Assembly: GCF_000243275.1 (NCBI RefSeq)
Contig: NZ_CM001437.1
Span: 3,095,092 to 3,159,091, forward strand
Direction: 5' to 3'
From: Myroides odoratus DSM 2801
GTDB taxonomy: Bacteria; Bacteroidota; Bacteroidia; Flavobacteriales; Flavobacteriaceae
Length of the DNA stretch: 64,000 bases
Position 1 is the stretch's first letter. Every line of letters starts with the position of its first letter. Both the position numbers and the translations under genes were made by a program. Positions 52,885 through 61,097 of this stretch are shown piece after piece. Below the pieces are notes generated by a model. The model was not told where the DNA came from, did no database searches, and worked only from the letters and a program-made list of their open reading frames with translations.

Positions 52885-52950
52885 GAGGTTTGTGAAGTTG
52901 TAGGTTGCTTTTTTGCTTTTTCGTGAAGTTGTGAGATTTATCGATTAAAG
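52885..52950. repeat. 66-bp direct repeat, copy 2
   Basis: Matches 52590-52655 apart from a few bases in the middle; same orientation. Confidence 0.85.
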
Positions 52951-52970
52951 GTTTGTGCTTTGTGAAGTTT

Positions 52971-53027
52971 GCTCACCACCTCATAATCTCATCGCCTCAC
53001 CCTCTCATCGCCTCACCGTCTCACCAA
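52971..53027. repeat. Period-8 repeat array
   Basis: On the minus strand a run of about seven degenerate octamers of the form GGTGAGGC / GATGAGAG. It ends 14 bases before the stop codon of the histidine kinase gene. Confidence 0.75.
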
Positions 53028-53041
53028 AATCACCCATAACC

Positions 53042-55483
53042 TCACCCCAGATATTTCTCTTGTAAATCCTGAACTACCTCTTGAATTTGTTGAGACAGCG
53101 TTTGTATGTATTGTGCTAGATCATCTTTCGTTTGGAACTCAATAGTCTTATCTTCTAATTTCTCTAAGGCAGGTACAAGGTGATTGATTTGTAACTGTTT
53201 GAACATCGGTAGCATCTTATGTGCGATATTGCTGATGGTTTCATAATCGAAATCATCTTTTGCGTAGTTCAAATCGAGTACATTCTCTTGCGTACTATCC
53301 ACAAAAATGACCACAAATTTGCGTAAAGCAGCACTATCTTCCCCAATAAATTGCTTGATTTGGTTGATGTCGTACAAATGCGCAGGTTTTTCATCCGAAA
53401 GCGCTGTATTCGATGTGGTGTCCCATTCAATAATATGATCAGGATGTAAAAGTTGAGTGATAAGCGTCAATAGTTCTTGCAACTGAATCGGTTTTTGATG
53501 TGCGGAAGTAAATCCAGCACTGGTAAAATCCTCTAAAGTAAGGTCGCGTTTACCAGATAGCGCGATGATGGGAATCTCGCGGTATTTTGGATTGGCACGT
53601 ACAAGCTGAATCATTTCAAATCCATCCATTTTGGGCATTTGAATATCACTTAAAATAACATCATAAGTATTTTGCTCTAAAACAGTTTCTATTTCCGACG
53701 AATCGTTGAGGATCTCAATATGTTTAAAGAGTGGAGAGAGAAGCTCTTCCATCAATTGGAGCTGAATTTTATCATCATCCACAACGAGGATTTTATTTTG
53801 ATTCAATACAGTAAAGAGTTCTTTGTATTGGTGTACAGTTGTGTGCGTATTGACTTGTACATCTGCTTCTTCTAAAGGCAAAGTCAACGTAAAAATCGAA
53901 CCTTCGCCTAAGATACTTTCTACATTTATCTCACCTCCCAATAAGCCAATCATACGCTTGGATATATTGAGTCCCAAGCCTGTACCACCAAAGCGTTTTT
54001 CAATTCCTTCGTTTGCCTGGCTAAATTCCTTGAAAATATTCTCAATTTGGTTTTGTTCAATACCAATACCCGTATCAATCACTTTAATTTGCAATTGATC
54101 ACCTAGTTTAATCGCTTCCACAAATACGCCACCTTTTTGTGTGAATTTCAGGGCATTTGTAATTAAATTAGTTACAATTTGCTTTAGGCGATACGGATCA
54201 GATATAAACGTATTGTTTAATGCCTGATCTACGGTCCATTTTAATTTGATTTTTTTGTTATCCGCATTGGGAACTAAAGGAGCACAGATGCTCTCTAGTA
54301 ATTCTTTTGGATTGAATGCTTTTTCCTGAATGCTGATTTTATTGTTTTCTAACTTAGAGAAATCAGTTAAATCATTGATTAGATTAGCAATATACTGCGT
54401 TGAACTTTGTATGTTGTTGAGGTACTGCCTCTGTTTGGAGGTTAATTCTGTTGATTCTAGTAAATTAGAAAACCCAATTAAGCTACCTAGAGGAGTTTGT
54501 AAATCATGGGTTACGGTTGCGAATAGCATGGTTTTACTACGCAATAATACCTCTCTCTCTTTGTTGAGTTGTTCTAATTTTAAACGATATTCCTGTGTTT
54601 GGTTGATATCCTTAATGATAATCCAACCTAAAATGATAATCACAAATAAGGCTGATCCTCCAATATAGGCAATATTGGTAGAAGCTGTACTGATACGTGC
54701 CTTTGACTCATTGATATTCTGGTACGAAAGGGTGAGTAAGTTTTGCTCGATACTCTCGAGAATCTTACGCAATTCATTCGTAATGTTTCTATTTTCTATA
54801 ACTAATTTTTGTTCCTCTTTTAATAAAGTAGCCTGTTGTTGATTGACCTTCTCCTGCGCTTTGAGGATGATGGTTTCCATGGCAGTAATTAAAGAATCTG
54901 TGACGTTCGGATAATTGATGGTTTTGGTAATTGTATCCGTGTGGTCACCTTTAAATAATCGCGCCCAACCACTGCGTTTTTCTTTTTCTTTGGACTGGAT
55001 TACAATAGGTTGTATTTTGCGCTCAATCTCATCGCGTATATCGTAAATTTTATCAATGGCTTCGCTGTAATCTCGGTCTTCATTAATCTCTTTTCTCGCC
55101 TTGATGATGTTGTTGAAACTGACTTTTTTCTTCTTTAATAAATCTTGTACTAAATCAATTTTCTGGTGAATCGCTTGATCCGTTGTAGTGAGTTTGATTC
55201 GGTCAATCTGATTTACCAATGTATCTAAATGGGAATAATAACTTTGGATGTCTTTATTGTTTCCGGTGACAATGGCATTTCTGCTGTATATCTCTGAAGA
55301 ATACAGGTTGTTTAGCGTACTACTAACAAGAAATATCTTATTGTTTTCCTTCACCACTTGCTCTTCTGGTAAGGTGAATTTTTTAGCCTCTTTATAGATG
55401 TAAAAACCCGAAAAGAAAACAGCTCCAAGTAGAATAATATACAAGAATATGATTTTGATCTTTATCGATTTTGAGGGTTTCAT
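53042..55483 (-). CDS. Hybrid sensor histidine kinase / response regulator with Hpt
   Basis: 813 residues from the ATG at 55483. Membrane helix at about 11-30, a helical periplasmic sensor region of about 235 residues, a second membrane helix at about 268-290, and a short coiled coil. Then HisKA with the phosphorylated His in TVTHDLQTPLGSL (about 330), the ATPase domain with LITNALKFTQKGG, DTGIGIEQNQI and GTGLGLNISKRM, a receiver domain with ILVVDDDK and the acceptor Asp in VILSDIQMPKMDGF (about 615), and a C-terminal Hpt domain with His in ISNIAHKMLPMF (about 750). A full four-step phosphorelay in one chain apart from the final DNA-binding regulator, which is not adjacent. Signal unknown. 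Confidence 0.94.
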   Translation of the reverse strand: MKPSKSIKIKIIFLYIILLGAVFFSGFYIYKEAKKFTLPEEQVVKENNKIFLVSSTLNNLYSSEIYSRNAIVTGNNKDIQSYYSHLDTLVNQIDRIKLTTTDQAIHQKIDLVQDLLKKKKVSFNNIIKARKEINEDRDYSEAIDKIYDIRDEIERKIQPIVIQSKEKEKRSGWARLFKGDHTDTITKTINYPNVTDSLITAMETIILKAQEKVNQQQATLLKEEQKLVIENRNITNELRKILESIEQNLLTLSYQNINESKARISTASTNIAYIGGSALFVIIILGWIIIKDINQTQEYRLKLEQLNKEREVLLRSKTMLFATVTHDLQTPLGSLIGFSNLLESTELTSKQRQYLNNIQSSTQYIANLINDLTDFSKLENNKISIQEKAFNPKELLESICAPLVPNADNKKIKLKWTVDQALNNTFISDPYRLKQIVTNLITNALKFTQKGGVFVEAIKLGDQLQIKVIDTGIGIEQNQIENIFKEFSQANEGIEKRFGGTGLGLNISKRMIGLLGGEINVESILGEGSIFTLTLPLEEADVQVNTHTTVHQYKELFTVLNQNKILVVDDDKIQLQLMEELLSPLFKHIEILNDSSEIETVLEQNTYDVILSDIQMPKMDGFEMIQLVRANPKYREIPIIALSGKRDLTLEDFTSAGFTSAHQKPIQLQELLTLITQLLHPDHIIEWDTTSNTALSDEKPAHLYDINQIKQFIGEDSAALRKFVVIFVDSTQENVLDLNYAKDDFDYETISNIAHKMLPMFKQLQINHLVPALEKLEDKTIEFQTKDDLAQYIQTLSQQIQEVVQDLQEKYLG

Positions 55484-55508
55484 GTTGCGTCTCGTTAGAA
55501 TTGAGCTA

Positions 55509-55516
55509 CAAATGTA
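55509..55516 (-). promoter_or_regulatory. -7 box of the histidine kinase gene
   Basis: On the minus strand TACATTTG, 25 bases before the start at 55483; no convincing -33 TTG. Confidence 0.4.
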
Positions 55517-55779
55517 CAAAATGTTGCGCCTCGTTTTTGGATTTTGTAAATCAATGATTTTGCGGAGTTGAAATGTTAAAATAATAGATTGTTTTACGTT
55601 GTTATATCTGTTGATTTTGGTTTGTTTATTTGTTAAATTTTAATATAAAATAACTTTTTGTTTGCATGTTAATTAATATTGGTTAACTTTAGTAGAAACA
55701 ATGTAATGAAGGGTGTGTTAAAGTATCGGAGAGAGGCATTGAATGTATGTTTAGGTTTAATCAATTAAAATAGTGTGTT

Positions 55780-56640
55780 ATGGCAAAAAATGATTTATTT
55801 AAGAAAGATTGGTTAGATATTGTATTTGCAGGTAGAAATAAGCAATACGGAGCCTACAAATTACGTCTAGAAAGTCCTAGAACCACCCTCTTAGCTTTAG
55901 GAAGTGGGTTGTGTTTATTCGCCTTTGTATTTGTGGCACCAACAGCTATTTCTTCTTTTTTTGAAGAAGAAAATGAATTTGCAGGAGGGGTTATCGATTA
56001 CGTGGAGCCTTTTGATAAAACCGTAGAACTTGTTGATGTGGTTATGCCAAAAGAAGAAGTAAAGCCAATAGTAGAAGAGCCTAAAACAGAGGAGGCGAGT
56101 GCGCCTGCTTCTAGTATGGATGTAGAGCGATTTACGATTTTAGAAGTAGCATCGGCAGATGAGATTACGGAAGAGCCAGCCAAACAAGAAAACTTAGTAG
56201 ATGTCTTAATTGGAATTGAAACAATAGAAGGGAATGCTGCGGGTAGTATTTTAATAACTGAAACGCCTGGTAAAACAGAGAATGGAACTGGTACAACCAT
56301 AGGTACCGATGAAAGAGAGGGGGGGAATGAGATTGTTCACTTCACCACTGAAAGAGCAGAACCATTAGGAGGAATGGCTAATTTTAGTCAAATGTTTATC
56401 TCTAAGTTTCGTGCAATACACGTACCTGATCATACACGTAAAGTACAAGTGATTTTGTCTTTTGTTGTAGAAAAAGATGGTAGTATCACCGATATTAAAG
56501 TATTGCGTGATCCTGGATATGGTACAGGTACAGAGGCTATTCGCGTATTAAAAAGCATGCCGAAATGGAAACCTGCGCGTCAGGACAATAAAACAGTACG
56601 ATCTCAATTCACTTTACCCATAACGATTCAGGTGCAGTAA
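55780..56640 (+). CDS. tonB: Energy transducer TonB
   Basis: A 286-residue protein. The N-terminus has the Bacteroidota TonB start (KKDWLDIVFAGRNKQYGAYK), then one membrane helix at about 36-55, a long Pro/Glu/Ala-rich periplasmic stretch (VMPKEEVKPIVEEPKTEEAS at about 88-108), and the TonB C-terminal domain at about 205-286 (VILSFVVEKDGSITDIKVLR and MPKWKPARQDNKTVRSQFTL). It passes proton-motive force from an ExbB/ExbD motor to outer-membrane receptors; no exbB or exbD is in the window. It could serve the receptor at 44656. Terminator at 56674-56704. Confidence 0.93.
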   Translation: MAKNDLFKKDWLDIVFAGRNKQYGAYKLRLESPRTTLLALGSGLCLFAFVFVAPTAISSFFEEENEFAGGVIDYVEPFDKTVELVDVVMPKEEVKPIVEEPKTEEASAPASSMDVERFTILEVASADEITEEPAKQENLVDVLIGIETIEGNAAGSILITETPGKTENGTGTTIGTDEREGGNEIVHFTTERAEPLGGMANFSQMFISKFRAIHVPDHTRKVQVILSFVVEKDGSITDIKVLRDPGYGTGTEAIRVLKSMPKWKPARQDNKTVRSQFTLPITIQVQ

Positions 56641-56673
56641 AGCGAGATAAATTGATAGATAGGTTTATAAATG

Positions 56674-56704
56674 ACAAAAGCGATCCATGGATCGCTTTTG
56701 TTGT
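56674..56704. terminator. Bidirectional terminator between tonB and acyl-CoA dehydrogenase
   Basis: Arms ACAAAAGCGATCC and GGATCGCTTTTGT with a tight AT loop between convergent genes. Confidence 0.85.
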
Positions 56705-56720
56705 ATCGTAAAGATTGTAA

Positions 56721-57863
56721 TTAGTCTCTTGAAATTCCTCGTGAGATTACAATTTTTTGAATCTCAGATGTTCCCTCGTAGATTTGGGTGATTTTAGCAT
56801 CACGCATCATACGTTCTACATGATATTCTCTAACGTATCCATTTCCACCGTGAATTTGAACGGCTTCTATAGTTGTGTCCATTGCTGTTTTAGAAGCAAA
56901 TAATTTAGCCATTGCACCAGAAACCGAGATATCTTGACCTGCATCTTTTTCAGCTGCAGCTTTTAAACATAACATTCGAGCTGCAGAAATTTGAGTAGCC
57001 ATATCAGCTAATTTAAATGCAATCGCTTGGTGATTGATAATTTCTGTTCCAAATGCTTTGCGCTCTTTGGCGTATTTTAAAGACAATTCATAGGCCCCTT
57101 GTGCAATTCCCAAAGCTTGAGAAGCAATTCCAATACGACCTCCATTTAATACGTTCATCGCAAAAGCGAAACCAAATCCGTCTTCACCAATTCTGTTTGC
57201 TTTAGGTACTTTTACGTCTGTAAATAATAAAGTATGAGTATCAGATCCACGGATTCCCATTTTTTGTTCTTTTGCTCCAATTTCAAATCCAGGTAATCCT
57301 TTCTCTACGATAAAAGCATTAATTCCCTTGTGTTTCTTCTCTGGGTTTGTCTGTGCAATTACAATGTAGAAAGAAGCTGTACTACCATTGGTAATCCAGT
57401 TTTTTGTCCCGTTCAATAGGTAGTAATCTCCCATGTCAACGGCTGTTGTTTTTTGTGATGTAGCATCCGAACCTGCTTCTGGCTCAGATAAACAAAAAGC
57501 TCCGATTCCTTCTCCTGAAGCTACCTGAGTTAAGTATTTTTCTTTTTGTTCTTCGTTTGCATATTTTTCTAAACCTGCACAAACTAAAGAGTTATTAACA
57601 GATAACACTACAGCTGTAGAAGCGTCAACCTTTGCAATTTCTTCCATTGCCAATACATAAGATACGCTATCTAATCCACTTCCTCCATACTTTGGGTCAA
57701 CCATCATCCCTAAAAATCCAAGCTCTCCTAATTTCTTAATCTGCTCTGCTGGGAAAATTTGATGTTCGTCTCTTTCAATAACACCTGGTAATAATTCAGT
57801 GTGCGCGAAATCACGAGCAGCTTGTTGAATCATTAGTTGTTCTTCTGTTAATTTAAAATCCAT
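56721..57863 (-). CDS. Acyl-CoA dehydrogenase
   Basis: A 380-residue flavoenzyme that oxidises acyl-CoA to trans-2-enoyl-CoA and passes electrons to ETF in the cytoplasm. Motifs: GFLGMMVDPKYGGSGLD near residue 50, the FAD- and substrate-binding segment AFCLSEPEAGSDATS at about 122-136, NGTKNWITNGS at about 150, and the C-terminal signature IYEGTSEIQKIVISRGI, which includes the Glu at the position of the catalytic base in short-chain and butyryl enzymes. Length is typical (about 380). Best seen as a short-chain type; I would not give a single substrate. It has a clear promoter and is divergent from anmK. Confidence 0.95.
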   Translation of the reverse strand: MDFKLTEEQLMIQQAARDFAHTELLPGVIERDEHQIFPAEQIKKLGELGFLGMMVDPKYGGSGLDSVSYVLAMEEIAKVDASTAVVLSVNNSLVCAGLEKYANEEQKEKYLTQVASGEGIGAFCLSEPEAGSDATSQKTTAVDMGDYYLLNGTKNWITNGSTASFYIVIAQTNPEKKHKGINAFIVEKGLPGFEIGAKEQKMGIRGSDTHTLLFTDVKVPKANRIGEDGFGFAFAMNVLNGGRIGIASQALGIAQGAYELSLKYAKERKAFGTEIINHQAIAFKLADMATQISAARMLCLKAAAEKDAGQDISVSGAMAKLFASKTAMDTTIEAVQIHGGNGYVREYHVERMMRDAKITQIYEGTSEIQKIVISRGISRD

Positions 57864-57907
57864 TGATTGTTTATTTTATGCTTTGTAATCTGAAAAATTT
57901 ATGAGTT

Positions 57908-57938
57908 CAAATATAGCGGAATAATATCAAATATTCAA
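57908..57938 (-). promoter_or_regulatory. Promoter of acyl-CoA dehydrogenase gene
   Basis: On the minus strand TTG (57936-57938), a 20-base spacer and TATATTTG (57908-57915), a good Bacteroidota promoter 45 bases before the start codon. Confidence 0.7.
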
Positions 57939-57961
57939 TTACTATGCGTAAATTTATACCT

Positions 57962-59050
57962 ATGAAAAATAGTCAATATCGCGTTATCGGGATCATGTCT
58001 GGCACCTCTTTGGATGGAGTAGATTTGGTGTATGTTACTTTGTCTTTGCATCAAGGAGCATGGTCCTTTGAAATTGAACAAGGCCAAACGATTCCTTATA
58101 CAGAAGCTTGGAGAAAAAAGCTCAAAACAGCTATTACCTTAAACAAAGCAGAACTAGATGTTTTGGATGAACAATATACGGTGTATTTGGCGCAAGTGAT
58201 TACTGCTTTTATTCAAGAGCACGCCTTGGAATCTATTGATTTTGTTTGCTCTCACGGGCATACGATTTTACATCGCCCAGATTTGGGGTATACCGTTCAA
58301 ATTGGAAATTTATCCATTTTAGCCGATTTGATTCAGCATAAAGTGGTGTGTGATTTTCGCGTACAAGATGTCTTGCTAGGAGGACAGGGCGCACCTTTAG
58401 TACCGATTGGAGATCGTTTGCTTTTTAGTGACTACGCTGCCTGCTTAAATCTCGGTGGTTTTGCTAATGTATCCTATGAGAATCAATTGAACTATCGCAT
58501 TGCTTTTGATTTGTGTCCGGTGAATGTATTGCTTAATGAACAAGCAAATAAATTAGGATTGCTGTACGATGCAGCAGGACAAAAAGCACGAGAGGGAACA
58601 ATATGCAATCCTTTATTAACTGCATTGAATGGACTAGATTATTACAGTAAAACACCACCGAAATCACTGGGAGTGGAATATGTAACGAGCAATATTCAGC
58701 CGTTAGTTGAGTTATATCCAAATACAGCCGAAGACTACTTGGCAACTTTTGTGGAGCATATCGCCATGCAAATCGCACAAGGAATTCCTTTGCCGAAACA
58801 AGCGAAAATTTTAGTAACCGGTGGAGGTGCTTTTAATACCTATTTGATGGAGCGCATTCGCTATTACGCACCTACTTACCAATTTGACGTTCCTCAAACG
58901 TTGTTGGTTAATTATAAGGAAGCGCTAATTTTTGCTTTATTAGGCGTACTTAAAGTGAGAGATGAAGTCAATACCCTAGCTAGTGTTACGGGAGCCCAAT
59001 ACGATCACAGTGCGGGTATTATCTACGATATTTTTGATCCGGTCTGGTAA
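57962..59050 (+). CDS. anmK: Anhydro-N-acetylmuramic acid kinase
   Basis: 362 residues from the ATG at 57962; an ATG at 57944 would add six residues and cannot be excluded. Cytoplasmic enzyme that opens and phosphorylates 1,6-anhydro-MurNAc to MurNAc-6-phosphate in cell-wall recycling. The signature start VIGIMSGTSLDGVDLVY at about residues 8-24, CSHGHTILHRP at about 95, GGQGAPLVPIGDRLL at about 140 (with the catalytic Asp in PIGD), LNLGGFANVSY at about 164 and the ATP-binding LVTGGGAFNTYLMERI at about 285 are all present. Length is typical. Stands alone, divergent from the acyl-CoA dehydrogenase gene. Confidence 0.96.
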   Translation: MKNSQYRVIGIMSGTSLDGVDLVYVTLSLHQGAWSFEIEQGQTIPYTEAWRKKLKTAITLNKAELDVLDEQYTVYLAQVITAFIQEHALESIDFVCSHGHTILHRPDLGYTVQIGNLSILADLIQHKVVCDFRVQDVLLGGQGAPLVPIGDRLLFSDYAACLNLGGFANVSYENQLNYRIAFDLCPVNVLLNEQANKLGLLYDAAGQKAREGTICNPLLTALNGLDYYSKTPPKSLGVEYVTSNIQPLVELYPNTAEDYLATFVEHIAMQIAQGIPLPKQAKILVTGGGAFNTYLMERIRYYAPTYQFDVPQTLLVNYKEALIFALLGVLKVRDEVNTLASVTGAQYDHSAGIIYDIFDPVW

Positions 59051-59083
59051 GGAATTGGAGATTTAAAAACGTTAATCTGCTTG

Positions 59084-59112
59084 TTTGGCACAATAAAAAC
59101 GCCCTATCTTTG
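59084..59112 (+). promoter_or_regulatory. Probable folC promoter
   Basis: TTTG at 59084-59087 and TATCTTTG at 59105-59112 with a 17-base spacer, about 120 bases before the folC start codon. Confidence 0.55.
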
Positions 59113-59231
59113 ATTTACTTTTGCTCAAACGAAAGTGTTTTGCAGCGCTTTTTTGGTGAAAGCGATTGAAAAAGAATGATTTACATTAAATTAATTACTT
59201 ATAGCGGATAGTAACCCTCTATTTTATACTT

Positions 59232-60449
59232 ATGACCTATCAAGAAACTGTCTTGTGGATGTTTGAACAACTTCCCATGTACCAACAGCAAGGAGCAATT
59301 GCTTATAAAGCGGATTTATCCAATATAGAAAAATTAGCTGCGCATTTGAATCACCCTGAAAAGGAGCTTAAAACACTACACATTGCTGGTACTAATGGCA
59401 AAGGATCAACTTCATCTATGTTAGCTTCTATTTTACAAGAAGCAGGGTATAAAGTTGGTTTATATACTTCCCCTCACTTAAAAGATTTTAGAGAACGCAT
59501 TAAGATTAATGGGGAAGAAATTACAGAAAATTTTGTTGTGGATTTTATTGCGACCAATAAAACGTTTTTTGAGCGAGAGTCGTTGAGCTTTTTCGAAATG
59601 ACAGTTGGGATGGCTTTTGAGTACTTTAAAGAAGAGCAAGTAGATGTTGCTGTTATTGAAGTGGGAATGGGAGGACGATTGGATGCAACGAATATTATTA
59701 CACCTTTGGTCTCTGTGATTACAAATATTGGAAAAGATCACGTGGCTTTTCTCGGAAATACAGTAGAAGAAATTGCAGGGGAAAAAGCAGGGATTATAAA
59801 GAAAGGTGTTCCCGTAGTGATAGGAGAATATGTAGACGAAACGAAACCCGTTTTTATTGCCAAGGCAAAAGCTGTGCAAAGTCCGATTTATTTTGCTTCA
59901 GAAACGTATGCTTCTAATACATGGACGTCTGATTTAAAAGGAATCTACCAACAGAAGAATATACGCACGGTTCGTCAAACGATCGAATTGTTGCGCAAAG
60001 ACTTCGTGATAACAGAAGAGAATGAAAAAGAAGGATTAAATCACGTAGTGGCTCATACAAAATTACAAGGGCGTTGGCAGGTATTACAAGAAAATCCAAA
60101 AGTTATTGCAGATACAGCACATAACGAACATGGGATTGCAATTGTGATGGAACAGCTCAAAACGGAGAAATATGAACAATTATACTTCGTTTTTGGGGTA
60201 GTCAACGATAAAGATTTACAAAGTGTATTGCCTTTTTTACCGAAAGAGGCGAAATATTTCTTTGCCAAGCCAAATATTTTTCGTGGATTAGATGGAAATA
60301 TTTTAGCAGCGAAAGCAAAAGAATTTGGATTGGAAGGAATGGTTTGTGATTCAATACCAGAAGCTTATGCGAAAGCGAAGGCTGTTGCTAAGGCGGAAGA
60401 CTTGATTTATATAGGGGGAAGTACTTTTGTCGTAGCAGAAATTTTATAA
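59232..60449 (+). CDS. folC: Folylpolyglutamate synthase / dihydrofolate synthase
   Basis: A 405-residue cytoplasmic ligase of the Mur-ligase superfamily that adds glutamate to dihydropteroate and to folates. The P-loop HIAGTNGKGSTSSMLASIL at about 50-68, YTSPHLKDFRERIKING at about 77-93, the FEMTVGMAFEYF segment at about 122, the VIEVGMGGRLDATN motif at about 140-153 and the C-terminal VIADTAHNEHGI at about 285-296 fit FolC throughout. Length is usual (about 400-430). No other folate gene is adjacent. The gene is followed 87 bases later by the tRNA-Val gene, which has its own promoter. Confidence 0.96.
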   Translation: MTYQETVLWMFEQLPMYQQQGAIAYKADLSNIEKLAAHLNHPEKELKTLHIAGTNGKGSTSSMLASILQEAGYKVGLYTSPHLKDFRERIKINGEEITENFVVDFIATNKTFFERESLSFFEMTVGMAFEYFKEEQVDVAVIEVGMGGRLDATNIITPLVSVITNIGKDHVAFLGNTVEEIAGEKAGIIKKGVPVVIGEYVDETKPVFIAKAKAVQSPIYFASETYASNTWTSDLKGIYQQKNIRTVRQTIELLRKDFVITEENEKEGLNHVVAHTKLQGRWQVLQENPKVIADTAHNEHGIAIVMEQLKTEKYEQLYFVFGVVNDKDLQSVLPFLPKEAKYFFAKPNIFRGLDGNILAAKAKEFGLEGMVCDSIPEAYAKAKAVAKAEDLIYIGGSTFVVAEIL

Positions 60450-60467
60450 AAAAAAGTTTCAAAAAGC

Positions 60468-60497
60468 TTGCAAACATAAAATCCCGTCGTATATTTG
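60468..60497 (+). promoter_or_regulatory. Promoter of tRNA-Val
   Basis: TTG (60468-60470), a 19-base spacer and TATATTTG (60490-60497), followed by C: an excellent match to the Bacteroidota consensus, 40 bases before the tRNA. Confidence 0.8.
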
Positions 60498-60536
60498 CAC
60501 CCGTAATCAACACATGATTACACGTTCATTAAGAAA

Positions 60537-60611
60537 GGGCGATTAGCTCAGTTGGTTCAGAGCATCTCGTTTACACCGAGAGGGTCGGGGGTTCGAATCC
60601 CTCATCGCCCA
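60537..60611 (+). tRNA. tRNA-Val (anticodon TAC)
   Basis: A full cloverleaf: acceptor arms GGGCGAT and ATCGCCC with discriminator A; D arm in TAGCTCAGTTGGTTCAGAGC; anticodon stem TCTCG / CGAGA around the loop TTTACAC, so the anticodon is TAC (Val, codons GUA/GUG and perhaps others); T arm GGGGG / CCCTC-type stem with the TTCGAAT loop. CCA is not encoded. Confidence 0.97.
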
Positions 60612-60615
60612 CAAG

Positions 60616-60650
60616 AAAAAAGCCTATTCATTGCGAATAGGCTTTTTTTA
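60616..60650. terminator. Terminator of tRNA-Val
   Basis: Arms AAAAAAGCCTATTC and GAATAGGCTTTTTT around ATTGC, five bases behind the tRNA. Confidence 0.92.
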
Positions 60651-61097
60651 TTTATACCTACTACTTTCCATTTAAATATTTAGTTAGGCGAAAAGTGGGG
60701 GAGACTACAAAATAAATCTTCTTTTTTGATTCATTTCCCCAGTTCAGTTGTCTTCTCGACACAGAAGAAGTCACATTCCATAAGGTAAAAAAAGGACTCC
60801 TAGCAAATTGGTTAATTTGTGCGTTACCTGTTTATATTCTTTACTTCTCTATTTTTTACTTTTCAGTTTTTTCTCTTGCTAGTGGTAAAAAACACACTTT
60901 GAGGATTTTTGATAATAATTTAATCTTGCATTGAGGTTTGTTTGTATTTTTAAGTTAAAATATTAGAAATTATTTTAATTTATCTATGTTTTAAGGTAAT
61001 TTCGATGGTGTTAATGATAAAATGATATTAGATTACATGTTGATAGAGAAGATAGGTAATAGAATCTAATAGAGGATTAATTATAATTGCTAGTATT
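60651..61097. other. Intergenic region upstream of third surface protein
   Basis: About 450 AT-rich bases with no gene. It does not contain the 97-bp element found before the repeat protein at 16301, as far as I can see by eye. Confidence 0.4.

Noticed and set aside
59478..59879. A 133-codon minus-strand frame inside folC
   Set aside because: It is a shadow of the folC gene, which has complete motifs on the plus strand.
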